Position numbers and translations under genes: made by a program. The notes under the pieces are model-generated. The model searched no databases, had not been told where the DNA came from, and saw nothing but the letters and a program-made list of their open reading frames with translations. DNA of 64,000 nucleotides from Corynebacterium falsenii (lineage in GTDB: Bacteria; Actinomycetota; Actinomycetes; Mycobacteriales; Mycobacteriaceae), in the NCBI GenBank assembly GCA_001054945.1, contig JVKJ01000005.1, forward strand, positions 744,001 to 808,000. Reading direction: 5' to 3'. Position 1 is the first letter of the stretch. Every line of letters starts with the position of its first letter. This document shows, one piece after another, positions 18,875-27,123 of this stretch.

Positions 18875-19204
18875 GGACGGCTGTTCCTTTCGCATGTGTG
18901 ACCGTGAACGTGGTTGAACTACCTCCGACCATAGCGAGGAAACCGCTGGGTGTGGTGGGCCCGAAGGAGCGGCACAGCGGCGAGACATGCCGGAGAAAGT
19001 AGGCATTGATCTTAACCGATTCGTTATGTTTAAATGGTTCTCAACACGAAGTGACCAGCAGTTCTGTGCGCCTTGTTAACGAATTGAAACAACCGCCGCT
19101 GGCACGCCGATTTTAATAGTGACAGCTGTCTGCGATGGCCCACCTCACCGTGCTGTCGCAGGTTTGTCACATGTTCACGACCGAACCGACAGAAAGGAGG
19201 AGTC
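18875..19204. other. intergenic region with divergent promoters
   Basis: 330 bp between the DUF4259 gene and the surface-protein gene. It contains AT-rich stretches around 19020-19090 and a TTTTAATAGTG element near 19111-19121 that could be a -10 for the plus-strand gene. I see no coding sequence or known RNA. A strong GAAAGGAGG ribosome binding site ends it. Confidence 0.45.
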
Positions 19205-20371
19205 ATGCCGGAGAACCGTCAGGCACCCGTAGACACAACGGGCGAGAACACCCCGGACGAGCGCTCTTCAGCGGCTACGTTGCATCCGACTAGCTCCTCC
19301 GTTGGCAAGAGCTCCCGCGGGATCGCCAGCTTTGCCATCGCAGGGCTGGCCCTCGCTGGAGTGGTCGGAGTGTGGTCTTGGCAATCCTCCACCGAGGACT
19401 CTGCTCCTCGGCAACGAGCAGCTGTGGAGGAAACGACGAACCCGGAGCAGCACAGTGCGGGTCCGCAGAAATCAAGTACCCACCCCTCTTCTCAGGGATC
19501 CACAGACACCACATCTGCCCAGCCAACGGACTCGCGGCAGGACAGCCCCAGCTCTCCGAATACCCGATCCAATAGCAATGACTTCCAGGTTGCCCCGCTG
19601 GGTGACAGCGACCCTTACCTGCCCCCGAACTCCTGGAGGGGCAAGTCAGGATCGGGAAACATCAGCGGCCGCAAGCCCTCCCAGACGGTGATTGCAGAGG
19701 CAGAGCCTCAACCGTACAACTATGGGCAGAGCACCGGTTCTGGTGAGCCAACGGACGCCAATTCGGGAAGCAGCGTGCGAACTGGTGGGAATGGACAAGC
19801 CGGCGGCAGTTCCCAATCCACCGATAGCGCTCCCTCCACGTCAGCCCCAACCACTGACACGGGAGATTCCCAGCCAAACGGTAGTGCCAACCCTGGGGCA
19901 ACCACGTCACCTGGTAACGCGGCTACGGGCGAAAATTCCCCGGAGCAGTCCCACCCGGGCACCCCTAACAATCAGGAGACCGAGTCCCCCAACCTCGCCC
20001 ACGGGGCGGGAAATTTCCTCCCCTCTCCTGAAGAGATCCAGAATGCTGCTCCGTCTCCGAACAAGCAGCCGCTTCATGGGGAGCAAGCACCGGCCACTGG
20101 GAATCAAAGCCAGGGCTCCGGTGAGTCCACCGCCGAGCGCAGCGCTGCGACACAGCAGGACGAAGCATCCGCTGGAGCCCCCAACGAGGCTCAGCAGGGC
20201 ACCGATGGACACAGCGGGCCCGCCACGAATGCGGATTCGGGAACCGACTCCGACGCCGCCAATGGCGGACAGGACCAATCACAGAACCAACCGCAGTCTG
20301 CCAACCAGCAAGGCCCAGGTCTTCCGAAGCCGGGCGCCGGCCTTCCGGACTTGCTGCTCAGCTGGCGCTAA
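19205..20371 (+). CDS. membrane-anchored low-complexity (Ser/Asn/Gln/Pro/Gly) surface protein
   Basis: 388 residues. A hydrophilic N-terminal 38 residues precedes a single membrane helix (about 39-59, SFAIAGLALAGVVGVWSW). The remaining ~330 residues have almost no hydrophobic residues and are dominated by S, N, Q, T, G, P, D and E. Topology is probably N-in, so the low-complexity region lies outside the membrane. A short ordered island, around NDFQVAPLGDSDPYLPPNSW (residues 124-143), may be the only structured part. The strong GAAAGGAGGAGT ribosome binding site supports expression. I recognise no family. It is convergent with manA (4-bp stop overlap). Confidence 0.7.
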   Translation: MPENRQAPVDTTGENTPDERSSAATLHPTSSSVGKSSRGIASFAIAGLALAGVVGVWSWQSSTEDSAPRQRAAVEETTNPEQHSAGPQKSSTHPSSQGSTDTTSAQPTDSRQDSPSSPNTRSNSNDFQVAPLGDSDPYLPPNSWRGKSGSGNISGRKPSQTVIAEAEPQPYNYGQSTGSGEPTDANSGSSVRTGGNGQAGGSSQSTDSAPSTSAPTTDTGDSQPNGSANPGATTSPGNAATGENSPEQSHPGTPNNQETESPNLAHGAGNFLPSPEEIQNAAPSPNKQPLHGEQAPATGNQSQGSGESTAERSAATQQDEASAGAPNEAQQGTDGHSGPATNADSGTDSDAANGGQDQSQNQPQSANQQGPGLPKPGAGLPDLLLSWR

Positions 20372-21561
20372 CAGCTGGCAATAAAGGCGCCGGGGCTCGA
20401 TTTCGCGAGGACTGTTACCGGTGCCTCACCGTGCGAAATCCACACTGCGTCCCCAGGTGACAGGTGATATTCGGTGGCGTCCCCCTCCCGTGGGGGCTGA
20501 TTGGAACGCAACTGGACCTCCCCACCCGCGCATAGCACAATGGCGGGGCCATGAACCTGGCGCTCCTCACCCACTGGTGGGTTCTCCAACGTGAAATCCC
20601 GGGCTGGTGTGGGAAATTTCCCCTGGTCATCACGGCGCGTGAGGGGGTCCTTCAGCGGTTCTGAATCGAGCACACGCATCAGCTCCGGAACATCGATGTA
20701 CTTGGATGTGAGGCCCCCGCGGAGCACGTTGTCCGAGTTCGCCATGACCTCCACGCCCAGACCGCGTACGTAGGCGTGGAGCTGGCCGGCATCCAAATAA
20801 ATGGCCTCTCCCGGCTGCAGCGAGAGCTTGTTCAGAAGCAAGGCCACCAGAATGCCCACATCGCGTGGATATTGCTCCTGAAGCGCCACGACCGTCTCGG
20901 CGACCTCACGCATCCAGGTAGGGGCATCGGGAGCGAGGCGCAGGCACCCAGTCACGACGGCGTCCACCAGCCGTTCGCGCGGGGACTCGGGGAGCGTGAT
21001 GAACGTGGTCAGCAGTGCCCGAAGGTCCTCCGCGGCAGTCCCCTCCTCCCCCTGGAGCATGGCCTTGAAGGGGTTGAGCTCGGGGATGTCCAGTGTGGCG
21101 AAGAGCTCGAGAGTCTGCTGAATGGGGCGGAACCCGGCGAGCGCCTCAAAGGGCGTCAGGGCGACCAAGAGCTCTGGCTTGTGGTTGTCGTCGCGGTAGT
21201 TCCGGCTGAAGGCATCTCGCGGGATCCCACGAGATTCTTCCTCCGCGAACCCTTCCTCCGCCTGTGCCTTAGTCGGGTGGGCCTGAATGCTCAGCGCCTG
21301 CTCCGCGCAGAGCAACTTCAGCAAAAAGGGCAGAGTTCCAGCATGCCCGAGGTGGTACTCCGGGTCTGCGGCGATGACGTCCAGCAGTAAGACGGGGTTG
21401 TTGCCGTTCATGTCCGTGGCCACGCTGGGCCCTCCGGGGTGCGCGCCGTACCAGATTTCCGCCTCGCGGTGCGGGGCGGGCGAGGGCCGGTTGGTCAGCT
21501 CCGCGAGGGTGGTCCGGGAACCCCAGGCATACTGCCGAATTTTGCCTTGCAGCTTCAGCAC
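20368..21561 (-). CDS. manA: mannose-6-phosphate isomerase, class I
   Basis: 397 residues. Interconverts fructose-6-P and mannose-6-P, feeding GDP-mannose for lipomannan and glycolipids. Zinc type I PMI features are QYAWGSRTTLAEL at the N-terminus, EIWYGAHPGGPS, FLLKLLCAEQALSIQAHPTK, HKPELLVAL and YLDAGQLHAYVRGLGVEVMANSDNV. The start is GTG 21561 with GAGGAG upstream, 15 bp after pmmA. The TobH-like gene that mycobacteria carry between these two is absent. Operon with pmmA and the DUF3499 gene. Confidence 0.95.
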   Translation of the reverse strand: MLKLQGKIRQYAWGSRTTLAELTNRPSPAPHREAEIWYGAHPGGPSVATDMNGNNPVLLLDVIAADPEYHLGHAGTLPFLLKLLCAEQALSIQAHPTKAQAEEGFAEEESRGIPRDAFSRNYRDDNHKPELLVALTPFEALAGFRPIQQTLELFATLDIPELNPFKAMLQGEEGTAAEDLRALLTTFITLPESPRERLVDAVVTGCLRLAPDAPTWMREVAETVVALQEQYPRDVGILVALLLNKLSLQPGEAIYLDAGQLHAYVRGLGVEVMANSDNVLRGGLTSKYIDVPELMRVLDSEPLKDPLTRRDDQGKFPTPARDFTLENPPVGEERQVHGPAIVLCAGGEVQLRSNQPPREGDATEYHLSPGDAVWISHGEAPVTVLAKSSPGAFIASC

Positions 21562-21576
21562 GTGTACGACACTCCT

Positions 21577-22944
21577 CTAGGCTCGGATGACCCGCAGCGC
21601 CTCGTCGACAATGCGATCCACTTCCTCCTGGGTCGGAGCCTCCACGTTCAGACGCAGCAGCGGCTCCGTGTTGGATGCGCGGACATTCAACCACGCCCCG
21701 GAGTTCAGTTCGATTGTCACGCCGTCCAGCTCGTCCGTATCGATGGCGCGGTCAGAGAACGCCTCCACGACGGCCCGGGTGCGGCCTGCCTGATCCTCGA
21801 CCTCGCTATTGATTTCGCCGGATGCGACGTACTTTTCGTAGCCCTTCTTGAGCTCGCTCAGCGGGCGTTCCTGCGAGCCCAGGGTGGCCAAGACATGCAG
21901 GGCGGCGAGCATACCGGAGTCCGCGTTGAAAAATTCACTGAAGTAGTAGTGGGCCGAGTGCTCGCCGCCGAAGACAGCGCCGGTCTCGGCCATTTGTGCC
22001 TTGATGAAGGAGTGGCCCACGCGCGTGCGCACTGGGGTTCCGCCCTTGGATCGGACCAGCTCCGGGACGGACTTGGATGTGATCAAGTTGTGGATGATCG
22101 TGGCCCCCGGGTGGTCTTCCAAGTACCGCTCGGCGATCAGGGCGCAGATGGTAGACGGGCTCACTGCATCGCCCTTTTCGTCGACCAGGAAACAGCGGTC
22201 TGCGTCCCCGTCGAAGGCGATGCCCACATCGGCACCCGTGTCCACGGTGAACTTTTGCAAATCCACCAGGTTCTTCGGGTCCAGCGGGTTGGCCTCGTGA
22301 TTAGGGAAGGTCCCGTCCAGTTCGAAATACAGTGGGGACAGCTCCACTGGGAGGTCCTGGAATACTGCGGGAGCTGTCAGCCCTCCCATGCCATTACCGG
22401 CGTCCACAGCGATCTTCAATGGCCGGATGTCCATGGGGACGAGGTCGTGGAGGAACGCAGCGTAGGCCTGCAAAACGTCCTCGGAGGTTCCCCTGCCCTT
22501 GTCTCCATCGAATGAGGGAACGCCCTCAACCAGCTCGCGGGTGATGTCCTTCAATCCGGTATCCTGCCCCACGGGTTTGGCACCAGCGCGGCACAGTTTG
22601 ATGCCGTTGTACTTCGCTGGGTTGTGGGATGCGGTAAACATGGCTCCCGGGCAATCCTTCACACCGGAGGCGAAGTACAGCTCATCAGTGCTGGTCAGCC
22701 CCAGCAGGACGGTATCCATCCCTTGATCCTGCGCACCGCGAATGAAGGCTTCCGCGAGTTCAGGGGAGCTATCGCGCATGTCGTGGCCCACGACAATGCG
22801 GCTTGCCCCTTCGCTTCGCATGAGACGGGCGAACGATGCTCCGACATCGCGGACGAAGTCTTGGTCGATCCCTTCGCCAACAACTCCTCGCACGTCATAG
22901 GCCTTGATCAGGGCAGATACGTCTTCCAGCTTCCTGGTGGTCAT
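21577..22944 (-). CDS. pmmA: phosphomannomutase/phosphoglucomutase
   Basis: 455 residues from ATG 22944 (AAGGAG ribosome binding site; an overlapping GTG two codons earlier is unlikely). Converts mannose-6-P to mannose-1-P. The N-terminal KAYDVRGVVGEGI, phospho-serine loop TASHNPAKYNG and metal loop FDGDADRCFLVD are present, as is the sugar-binding GEHSAHYYF. The C-terminal phosphate-binding RASNTEPLLRLNVE is present too. It sits between the DUF3499 gene and manA, matching the mycobacterial manB/manA neighbourhood. Confidence 0.94.
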   Translation of the reverse strand: MTTRKLEDVSALIKAYDVRGVVGEGIDQDFVRDVGASFARLMRSEGASRIVVGHDMRDSSPELAEAFIRGAQDQGMDTVLLGLTSTDELYFASGVKDCPGAMFTASHNPAKYNGIKLCRAGAKPVGQDTGLKDITRELVEGVPSFDGDKGRGTSEDVLQAYAAFLHDLVPMDIRPLKIAVDAGNGMGGLTAPAVFQDLPVELSPLYFELDGTFPNHEANPLDPKNLVDLQKFTVDTGADVGIAFDGDADRCFLVDEKGDAVSPSTICALIAERYLEDHPGATIIHNLITSKSVPELVRSKGGTPVRTRVGHSFIKAQMAETGAVFGGEHSAHYYFSEFFNADSGMLAALHVLATLGSQERPLSELKKGYEKYVASGEINSEVEDQAGRTRAVVEAFSDRAIDTDELDGVTIELNSGAWLNVRASNTEPLLRLNVEAPTQEEVDRIVDEALRVIRA

Positions 22945-22953
22945 GGACACTCC

Positions 22954-23373
22954 TTATTCGTTGGGGATAGCGCGTAGGTGACGCTTGGGGCCGCGGGTGG
23001 GAAGGTTTTTCTTCGCTGGATGACGCCCCGAAGGTATCGGCATTTCTTCCCGTCGGACAATGCGGGAGGCCGGGGGCTCTTCCTCACGGTCCTCATCCTG
23101 CTTGCTAGCCTGTTGGACCGCTTCAGCAAGCGCCCACAACTCTTCTTCGTCGGCATCTTCCAAATCTTGCGGCGGCTCGGTGGTGATCTCCAGTCGCCAC
23201 CCCTTAGGAACCGTCGTACGCTGCGCGTGAGGCTCGCAGAGATCCCACCTATGGGGATTGCCCGCGAGTTGCAGAGGGCCGATAAGTGCAACTTGGTCTG
23301 CGTAATTGAATTCAAGAGTTGCTACAGCGGGCCGTTGGCAACCGGGGCGAGAGCACTGTCGAATCAAAGTCAC
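22954..23373 (-). CDS. DUF3499 family protein
   Basis: 139 residues from a GTG at 23373. Signature at the N-terminus: RQCSRPGCQRPAVATLEFNYAD, then WDLCEPHAQRTTVPKGW. Four ligands (CxxxxC and CxxH) strongly suggest a small zinc-binding domain. The C-terminal half is acidic and then basic, with low complexity. The family is restricted to actinobacteria and has no known function. It precedes pmmA by 9 bp. The start is uncertain because no good ribosome binding site is seen; an open frame extends 15 codons upstream. Confidence 0.82.
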   Translation of the reverse strand: MTLIRQCSRPGCQRPAVATLEFNYADQVALIGPLQLAGNPHRWDLCEPHAQRTTVPKGWRLEITTEPPQDLEDADEEELWALAEAVQQASKQDEDREEEPPASRIVRREEMPIPSGRHPAKKNLPTRGPKRHLRAIPNE

Positions 23374-23438
23374 CCATTCATAATACCGTCCTGCGCAATA
23401 CCCTGATGTGCCTCCCACATGTTCCCCGAGCCACCGCG

Positions 23439-23444
23439 TATGGT
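23439..23444 (+). promoter_or_regulatory. -10 box of the metallopeptidase-like gene
   Basis: TATGGT followed by 8 nt and the ATG at 23453; no ribosome binding site. Leaderless pattern. Confidence 0.45.
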
Positions 23445-23452
23445 TCTGACTT

Positions 23453-23917
23453 ATGAGTCATGTGGCGCGCGTGCGATCGGATGTCCGAGGCCGGGGGATA
23501 AGGGGGATTTTCCTCCCTGAGTTGCCCCGCTACAAGACGCGCTCCCAAAAATTCGATGGCGCTGTCCTCGAGGTTTACGAACGCATACTGGAGCGGTTTG
23601 ACCACGAGTTGTCCGCACTGGATGTCGCCGTGGATACAGTGCCCCGCATGCGGCTCGACCCCCAGTACAGCCAGTGGCCCGATGACGTGGTCGCTGATGG
23701 CCCGGTCCCCCTGGGTCGGCTGATCTCGGCTGGAGTTGATGAACATGGGCAGCCGACCCGGCCGCAACTTATTGTCTTTCGGCGCCCTGTGGAAATGCGC
23801 GCAGATTCTGCTGAGGCACTGCGCGATTGGCTCCGCCTCATCATCGTTCGACTTGTCGCCGTGTATTTGAACGTCACGCCGGAGCAGATCGATCCCAGGG
23901 TCCCGGGCGAGCTGTAG
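23453..23917 (+). CDS. metallopeptidase-family (zincin-like) protein without a zinc motif
   Basis: 154 residues, equivalent in position and sequence type to mycobacterial Rv3259. Conserved landmarks are RGRGIRGIFLPELPRYKTR, FDGAVLEVYERILERF, WPDDVVADGPVPLGRLI and QLIVFRRPVEMRA. The C-terminal helix, where related metallopeptidases carry HExxH, reads LIIVRLVAVYLNVTP, so there is no zinc ligand and catalytic activity is unlikely. Divergent from the DUF3499 gene. A shared terminator follows. Confidence 0.75.
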   Translation: MSHVARVRSDVRGRGIRGIFLPELPRYKTRSQKFDGAVLEVYERILERFDHELSALDVAVDTVPRMRLDPQYSQWPDDVVADGPVPLGRLISAGVDEHGQPTRPQLIVFRRPVEMRADSAEALRDWLRLIIVRLVAVYLNVTPEQIDPRVPGEL

Positions 23918-24032
23918 GTCGCGGAAGCTCTGGTAGGTCATGGACGCTCACAGGCCCACCTCTCTCCCACCAATAGACGTAGAGGACAGCTGTTGAATGG
24001 GCTGCCGAAGAGGTTTGCCTCAACAGTCGAAT

Positions 24033-24068
24033 AAGGCCCAGACCGGCCAATGCCGTATCTGGGCCTTT
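24033..24068. terminator. bidirectional terminator
   Basis: A perfect 10-bp stem AAGGCCCAGA / TCTGGGCCTT (24033-24042, 24058-24067) with a 15-nt loop and short T-runs on both strands. It separates the convergent metallopeptidase-like gene and whiB2. Confidence 0.7.
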
Positions 24069-24081
24069 CTCGAGCAATCGG

Positions 24082-24450
24082 CTACCCCAGTCGCTTTTTC
24101 AGCTTGCGGCGCTCGCGCTCGGACAGCCCGCCCCAGATTCCGAAGCGCTCATCATGCTCCAAGGCATATTCCAAGCACTCGTCGCGCACCCCACACGCTT
24201 GGCAGATCCGCTTGGCCTCCCGGGTGGATCCACCCTTCTCCGGGAAGAACGCCTCCGGATCGGTTTGAGCGCACAGTGCCTGTTCTTGCCAATCCTGCTC
24301 TACCGCATCAAAGAGCTGATCGAAGTCCTGGGTCAGGTCGAAAAGGTTCTGCTTCCGGGATTCATTCTCCGCTGCGCCGATACCCCGTTCCACCGCGGCA
24401 GAGCCGTCAGCGATCGGGCCAGCGTAGGCCGCGTCTACTGACTTGTCCAC
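24082..24450 (-). CDS. whiB2: WhiB-family iron-sulphur regulator (WhiB2/WhcD type)
   Basis: 122 residues from GTG 24450 (GAGGAG ribosome binding site). Four cluster-binding cysteines C60, C83, C86 and C92 (C-x22-C-x2-C-x5-C), then the GIWGG turn (104-108) and a basic C-terminus RERRKLKKR that contacts DNA. The acidic N-terminal 50 residues and the position beside manA/pmmA fit WhiB2, which controls cell division and septation. A consensus-like promoter lies about 110 bp upstream. Confidence 0.9.
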   Translation of the reverse strand: MDKSVDAAYAGPIADGSAAVERGIGAAENESRKQNLFDLTQDFDQLFDAVEQDWQEQALCAQTDPEAFFPEKGGSTREAKRICQACGVRDECLEYALEHDERFGIWGGLSERERRKLKKRLG

Positions 24451-24863
24451 AGTGGTCTCCTCACATTCTCGCTCGGTCGCTTTGCCTCGTGGGCTCTTGA
24501 TTCAGCCCGGTCATCCCTCCACCCTATCGAGCTGGTGAATGACTGCGTACAAGCAAGATTACACACGGGTAATTACAGAGCGTCAACTGAAATTGAGAAT
24601 CCCCTTTCCCCACCCGCCCCAGAAGTTAACAACCACCCCAACCGTGTCCAGAAATATTTAATGTCTCCAAAGTATCAAGCACGAGATATGCGAACTTTCC
24701 CCTCGACCCACACTACATATGGGCAAAAAGGTGGAGTAGACATCGAGATCCCACTAGATATTGTGAAAATTCTGGGAATTCTCAAGATACTCAAAGAGTC
24801 GCCCCTCCCCATCCCACCCGGGGCACCACGGCGATGCGCGACATCCCGTGATGACTCGCGCAT
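24451..24863. other. long AT-rich intergenic region upstream of whiB2
   Basis: 413 bp without a convincing gene. The part near whiB2 contains its promoter (24558-24586) and a long 5' leader of about 100 nt. The remainder holds only short open frames without ribosome binding sites or recognisable products. The fbiA/fbiB genes that follow whiB2 in mycobacteria are absent. Confidence 0.6.
24558..24586 (-). promoter_or_regulatory. whiB2 promoter
   Basis: Minus strand TTGACG - 17 nt - TGTAAT, the closest match to the sigma-70 consensus in this window. A second TGTAAT lies within the spacer. Transcription would start near 24551. Confidence 0.65.
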
Positions 24864-24864
24864 C
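24833..24864 (-). terminator. hairpin directly after the mannose-1-P guanylyltransferase stop
   Basis: A perfect 9-bp stem GATGCGCGA / TCGCGCATC with a 14-nt loop, starting at the last base of the stop codon. No T-run follows, so termination or mRNA protection is an inference. Confidence 0.4.
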
Positions 24865-25997
24865 TAAACATCGGAGGAAAAGCGCAGTCCTCCATCCGGA
24901 ATCGAGACCCCGGGCCACACCCGGGCACCATCTCGCAGCTCGCAGCGAGCACCCACAACGGCCCCCTCTCCGACCACACAGTCGGTGAGATGTGCCCGCG
25001 CACCGATGCGGGCACCCGCTGCGATCACGCATCGCTCAACCGTCGCGCCCGCCTCAATGTGGACGCCATCGAAAATCACCGAGGTATCCACGCGAGATCC
25101 TGCGCCGATTTCAGCGCCGCGCCCCACCACGGTGCCGCCCAAGATCAAGGCGCCACCCGCGATCGCAGCGGAATCGTCCACCAGCGCTTCCCCGTGCAGA
25201 CCATTGAGCAGGGGTGACGGCGCAATGCCGCGCACCAGGTCGGAGGAGCCACGAACGAAATCCGCCGGAGTGCCCATATCTCGCCAATACGCCTGGTCGA
25301 CATGCCCGAACACGCGCTTCCCTCGCTCCAGCAGGTCGGGAAAGACCTCACGTTCCACAGAGACGGCTCGCCCACTGGGGATCTCCTCCAGCACGTCACG
25401 ATTGAACACGTAGGATCCCGCATTAATCTGATCCGTCGGAGGATCCTCCGTCTTCTCGAGGAACGCGGTTACTTGACCGTTGTCGTCTGTCGGCACGCAG
25501 CCAAAGGCGCGGGGATCGGACACGCGCAGCAAGTGCAGCGTCACGTCAGCCTCTTGCTTGACGTGGGTCGTCAGGATGTCACCCAGGTCAGTGCCACCGA
25601 GCACATCACCGTTGAAGACCATAGCCCGATCGAAACGCAGGTGCTCGGCCACGTTGCGAATGCCGCCGCCGGTTCCCAGTGGCTCCTTCTCCACGACGTA
25701 CTCAATGTCCAGCCCCAGATCCTCGCCGTTGCCGAAGTACTCTTCGAAGACTTCAGCCTTGAAAGAGGTCCCCAGAACAACGTGGGTCATCCCGGCCGCC
25801 TTTATCCGACCCAACAGGTGCTGCAGGAAAGGCAGCCCCGCCGCAGGAAGCATCGGCTTTGGAATGTTGTTTGTCAGGGGGCGCAGGCGCGTTCCTTTGC
25901 CGCCGACCAGGATCACGGCATCAGTTTCTGCGGCCAGCGCAGCCGATTCTGGGGAGGCGGGCGACGGTCCCTGTGGGGTCGCGGGGGTGAATGCCAT
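24864..25997 (-). CDS. manC: mannose-1-phosphate guanylyltransferase (NDP-sugar synthase)
   Basis: 377 residues from ATG 25997 (GAGGAAAGG ribosome binding site). Makes GDP-mannose from GTP and mannose-1-P. The nucleotidyltransferase domain has LVGGKGTRLRPLT near residue 30, PKPMLPAAG, MVFNGDVLGG and EKTEDPPTDQINAG. The C-terminal left-handed beta-helix repeats (about 270-360, of the type GAEIGAGSRVDTSVIFDGVH) are typical of this actinobacterial form. The equivalent mycobacterial gene (Rv3264c) sits at the same place next to wbbL and rmlD. The exact sugar nucleotide is inferred from the context with manA and pmmA. Confidence 0.85.
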   Translation of the reverse strand: MAFTPATPQGPSPASPESAALAAETDAVILVGGKGTRLRPLTNNIPKPMLPAAGLPFLQHLLGRIKAAGMTHVVLGTSFKAEVFEEYFGNGEDLGLDIEYVVEKEPLGTGGGIRNVAEHLRFDRAMVFNGDVLGGTDLGDILTTHVKQEADVTLHLLRVSDPRAFGCVPTDDNGQVTAFLEKTEDPPTDQINAGSYVFNRDVLEEIPSGRAVSVEREVFPDLLERGKRVFGHVDQAYWRDMGTPADFVRGSSDLVRGIAPSPLLNGLHGEALVDDSAAIAGGALILGGTVVGRGAEIGAGSRVDTSVIFDGVHIEAGATVERCVIAAGARIGARAHLTDCVVGEGAVVGARCELRDGARVWPGVSIPDGGLRFSSDV

Positions 25998-26165
25998 TCG
26001 TTCAACCTTTCCTCGGTCCATGTCGCCCCACCCGACTACGCTGTGCGCACGGTCACTTAGCGACGGCACGCGCTGGAGCGATCTCGAATGGGGACTGTAA
26101 TTCACGTTCACTGAGCACTGGCAGGGGCCACGCCGACCCCTGCAAAAATGTGATCGATTCTTAAT

Positions 26166-26207
26166 ACCTCTGGCGGGCAGCTCTGTACCCCTGGCGGACA
26201 GCCCTCA
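26166..26207. repeat. imperfect tandem 21-bp repeat at the wbbL 3' end
   Basis: Two adjacent units (26166-26186 and 26187-26207) share 16 of 21 positions, with the core CTGGCGG-x-CAGC. The second unit runs into the wbbL stop codon. Confidence 0.5.
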
Positions 26208-27113
26208 CTTTCGGCGCCGCGCCCGTGCCGCCGCCACGCTGATCTTGGCTCGCGCGGCCAAGCCCACCTTGAGAGCCAGTAGCACCGGCTTGGCGTACCA
26301 CCCATGAATGCGATCGGCTTGGAAGCGATAGGCGCTCTCATGGTGTGCAGGCAGCATCAGCTCCGGTACCTCCCCCGCCGCATGTCCTTTGGCGTGGCGA
26401 ATCTCCGCCGACGGGGTGAAGATGTTCTTCCATCCGGCCCGCCCCAACCGGTCCCCCAGGTCCACGTCCTCCATGTACATGAAGTAGCGTTCGTCGAACC
26501 CGCCAACGGACTCGAATGCTTCCCACCGCATCAACAGGCACGAGCCCGACAGCCACTCGGCTTCCCGCTGCCGCGCCATGTCATCGTCGTGCCGATACTT
26601 CTTACTCCACGGGTTCCCGGGCCATACCGTCCCCAGCAACGCATGCCCAATGCCCGCGCCCAGCCTCGGGACAGAGCGAGCTGATGGATAGACAGACCCA
26701 TCAGCTTCCCGAATGAGCGGCCCGACAGCCCCGGCTCGCGGATTGCTCTCCGCCACGTCCCGCATCCGGTCGATCGCATCGACCCCGAAGACCACATCCG
26801 GATTGGAGATCACCAGGTAGTCCGGATCGATCTCCCCATTATTCCGCGCCTCGCGAAGCAAACGAGCGCCCGCGTTCATGGCCCGCCCGTATCCAAGGTT
26901 GCCACCGCTGTAATGCAGAACCAGGTCCAGTTCCGTATAGGCCTCACCGCGTTCCCGTTCGGCGATGGCCTGCTCGGGAGCTCCATCTGTGGACCCGTTA
27001 TCCACCATCACAACCCGCGCACCTTGACTGGTCGCTCCCGGAACGGAGTTGAGGAAGGCCCCCAGGTGTTCGCCGGGAGAAAAGGTCACAGTAATGATTG
27101 CAATGGGTGCCAC
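26205..27113 (-). CDS. wbbL: rhamnosyltransferase WbbL (GT2 family)
   Basis: 302 residues. Transfers rhamnose from dTDP-rhamnose onto decaprenyl-PP-GlcNAc, building the linker between peptidoglycan and arabinogalactan. The GT-A fold shows IAIITVTFSPGEHL, VVMVDNGSTDGAPE, GRAMNAGARLL, the DXD-like ISNPDVVF and YFMYMEDVDLGDRLGRAGW. GTG 27113 has TAGGG 8 nt upstream; a GTG at 27122 is the alternative. It directly follows rmlD. Confidence 0.9.
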   Translation of the reverse strand: MAPIAIITVTFSPGEHLGAFLNSVPGATSQGARVVMVDNGSTDGAPEQAIAERERGEAYTELDLVLHYSGGNLGYGRAMNAGARLLREARNNGEIDPDYLVISNPDVVFGVDAIDRMRDVAESNPRAGAVGPLIREADGSVYPSARSVPRLGAGIGHALLGTVWPGNPWSKKYRHDDDMARQREAEWLSGSCLLMRWEAFESVGGFDERYFMYMEDVDLGDRLGRAGWKNIFTPSAEIRHAKGHAAGEVPELMLPAHHESAYRFQADRIHGWYAKPVLLALKVGLAARAKISVAAARARRRK

Positions 27114-27123
27114 GGGGGTCACC

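Noticed and set aside
19141..19180. Possible GlxR site (TGTCACATGTTCAC) upstream of the surface-protein gene
   Set aside because: Half-sites are in the wrong orientation and spacing for TGTGA-N6-TCACA.
24675..24863. 62-codon minus-strand frame in the whiB2 upstream region
   Set aside because: No ribosome binding site, atypical composition, and it spans the hairpin after the guanylyltransferase gene.
26121..26143. GC-rich hairpin considered as the wbbL terminator
   Set aside because: On the transcribed strand the T-run precedes the stem, and on the other strand A residues follow it, so it does not fit rho-independent termination.
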